Shown piece by piece: positions 33,030-34,085 of a stretch of DNA of 34,085 bases (position 1 is the first letter of the stretch; each line of letters starts with the position of its first letter). Below the pieces are notes generated by a model. The model saw only the letters and a program-made list of their open reading frames with translations. It searched no databases and was not told where the DNA came from. The translations under genes were made by a program, and so were the position numbers. The stretch is taken from the NCBI GenBank assembly GCA_030041035.1, contig JASHOO010000353.1:1-34085 (forward strand), in the 5' to 3' direction. The stretch comes from Bryobacteraceae bacterium. Its GTDB lineage: Bacteria; Acidobacteriota; Terriglobia; Bryobacterales; Bryobacteraceae.

Positions 33030-34085
33030 TCACTCCTGTCTCAACATCACCGCTGGATCAATGCGCATCGATTTCCGCGCGGGTAGGTAACAGGCAGCCA
33101 GGGCCACGCCCGCCAGCAGCAGCGGCGCTCCCACCAGCAGCACCGGATCAGCGCTTTGCACGCTCGCCACCGTGAAGAAGAGGCGTGAGAGCGACCGGAT
33201 TCCCATCCATGCCAGCGCCAGCCCCGAAACCGTTCCCACCGCCACCAGCGCCGCGCCTTCCTTCATCACCAGCCCGAGCACGTTGCGCTTCTGCGCGCCC
33301 AGCGCCATGCGAATGCCGATCTCGTGTCCGCGCTGCGCCACCGCGTAGGCCGTCACTCCCGCCAGACCCACCGACGCCAGAATCAATCCGAAAACTCCGA
33401 TCAGCCCATACGTCCAGGATGCCGCCTGAAGCGTCGACATAAATTGTGCGATCTGCTCGCTCATGCTGCGCGCGTTGTAGGGCGTCAGCCTGGAATCCAT
33501 CGTTGCGATCTCGCGCCGCACGGCGCTCAAGATATCCACGCCCGGCGCCGACCGCACCATGAGCGTCATGCCGCGCAAGGACGGCTGCGCGTAATCCGCG
33601 CGGTGCAACGGAAAGTAAATCACCGGATGTTTGTAACTCGCGATGATGTCTTCGGCCACGTCCCCAACCACACCCACCACTTCAAACACCCGCCGCTCGT
33701 TCCCCAACACTCCACTGCGAAAATCAATCGTGCCGGGCATCGCTCCCAGATTGCCGGCTGCTTCCCCGCTAGCCACTTCGATCTGCCTGCCGACCGCTTC
33801 CCTTCCCTTCCAGTACCTCCGCACCAGTTCCTCGCTCACAACCACCGCCGTTGCCCCATCCCGCTCGTCGGACTGGCGGAATCCCCGGCCCCCCAGAATC
33901 CGGATGCCCGCCGTCTCAAAATATCCGCGGCCCACCATGTGTCTTCGCGCGTCCTGCACCTCGTGTGCGCCCTCGCTGCCCGCATCCCCGAACCGCACCC
34001 CGGCATTGCCGTCGATCGCCACCGGCACCGTATCCGTCAGGCACGCCGAAACCACCCCCGGCAGCCCCCTCACCCGGTCCAGCAC
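33030..34085 (-). CDS. MacB-like ABC transporter permease (ADOP type), 3' part
   Basis: The C-terminal 351 residues of a FtsX/MacB-fold permease; the gene begins beyond the right edge. The visible part has a periplasmic MacB_PCD-like domain (FETAGIRILGGRGFRQSDERD, VVVSEELVRRYW, RRVFEVVGVVGDV). It ends with an FtsX domain: helix FGLILASVGLAGVTAYAVAQR, the cytoplasmic HEIGIRMALGAQ, two more helices, and the signature CYLPARKSMRIDPAVMLRQE. This pattern matches the duplicated orphan permeases abundant in Acidobacteria, which lack a linked ATPase gene. The full protein would be about 800 residues. The substrate is unknown. Its stop lies six bases from the hybrid kinase stop. Confidence 0.88.
   Translation of the reverse strand: MLDRVRGLPGVVSACLTDTVPVAIDGNAGVRFGDAGSEGAHEVQDARRHMVGRGYFETAGIRILGGRGFRQSDERDGATAVVVSEELVRRYWKGREAVGRQIEVASGEAAGNLGAMPGTIDFRSGVLGNERRVFEVVGVVGDVAEDIIASYKHPVIYFPLHRADYAQPSLRGMTLMVRSAPGVDILSAVRREIATMDSRLTPYNARSMSEQIAQFMSTLQAASWTYGLIGVFGLILASVGLAGVTAYAVAQRGHEIGIRMALGAQKRNVLGLVMKEGAALVAVGTVSGLALAWMGIRSLSRLFFTVASVQSADPVLLVGAPLLLAGVALAACYLPARKSMRIDPAVMLRQE

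Noticed and set aside
1-34085. CRISPR arrays, tRNA or rRNA genes, insertion sequences or prophage genes.
   Set aside because: No regularly spaced repeats, no cloverleaf-like sequence and no transposase or integrase-like protein were found on reading both strands.

Overview
The window is a GC-rich bacterial chromosome segment with densely packed genes and no rRNA, tRNA, CRISPR array or transposase that I can see. The most likely source is an acidobacterium of the Solibacter/Bryobacter type. Supporting this are a MacB-like orphan permease with the CYLPAR...RIDP ending typical of that phylum, a PadR regulator paired with tandem HAAS-domain membrane proteins, a secreted Ser/Gly-rich beta protein of acidobacterial style, and the linkage rimP-nusA-infB-DUF503-rbfA. 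The assignment rests on gene content recalled from memory, not on a search.

Layout. Positions 1-1068 (+) hold the end of a class III aminotransferase overlapping a compact methyltransferase. Positions 1076-4879 (-) form a cell-surface sugar operon: a YfhO-type multi-spanning membrane protein, a methyltransferase and a GT2 glycosyltransferase. Positions 4954-6486 (+) hold a YraN-type nuclease-fold protein and GalT. Positions 6595-9642 (+) hold a secreted protein, an unknown 371-residue protein and a membrane protein translationally coupled to it. Positions 9651-13364 (-) are a three-gene operon with overlapping genes: a periplasmic cupredoxin, a membrane histidine kinase and an outer-membrane beta-barrel. 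It is visibly poorer in GC than its surroundings.

Positions 13567-22611 (-) form one long operon: rimP, nusA, infB, DUF503, rbfA, apbE, hemE and hemG. Transcription/translation factors and 30S maturation are thus tied to a flavin transferase and two heme-pathway enzymes. It has a recognisable promoter (22686-22713) followed by a textbook intrinsic terminator (22638-22660) before the rimP start, so it is probably attenuated.

Positions 22784-25092 (+) hold padR and two paralogous HAAS membrane proteins. The padR promoter is near-consensus and carries a 22-bp near-perfect palindrome in its spacer. The first HAAS gene has an apparent one-base insertion that places its 5' part in frame with the second gene. 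Then come an acyltransferase-3 protein (+), a membrane-anchored coiled-coil protein and a GT39-type glycosyltransferase (-), a beta-CASP metallo-beta-lactamase ribonuclease-like protein (+), a previously uncalled 41-residue His/Tyr/Trp-rich lipoprotein (-), a hybrid histidine kinase (+), and the 3' part of the orphan ABC permease (-) running off the right edge.

The themes are envelope glycosylation (GT2, YfhO, GT39, acyltransferase, GalT), envelope sensing (two kinases, PadR/HAAS, lipoprotein) and a housekeeping translation/heme operon. The best candidates for undescribed biology are the cupredoxin-kinase-barrel operon, the rimP leader attenuator, the PadR operator and frameshifted HAAS pair, and the tiny lipoprotein divergent from the hybrid kinase.
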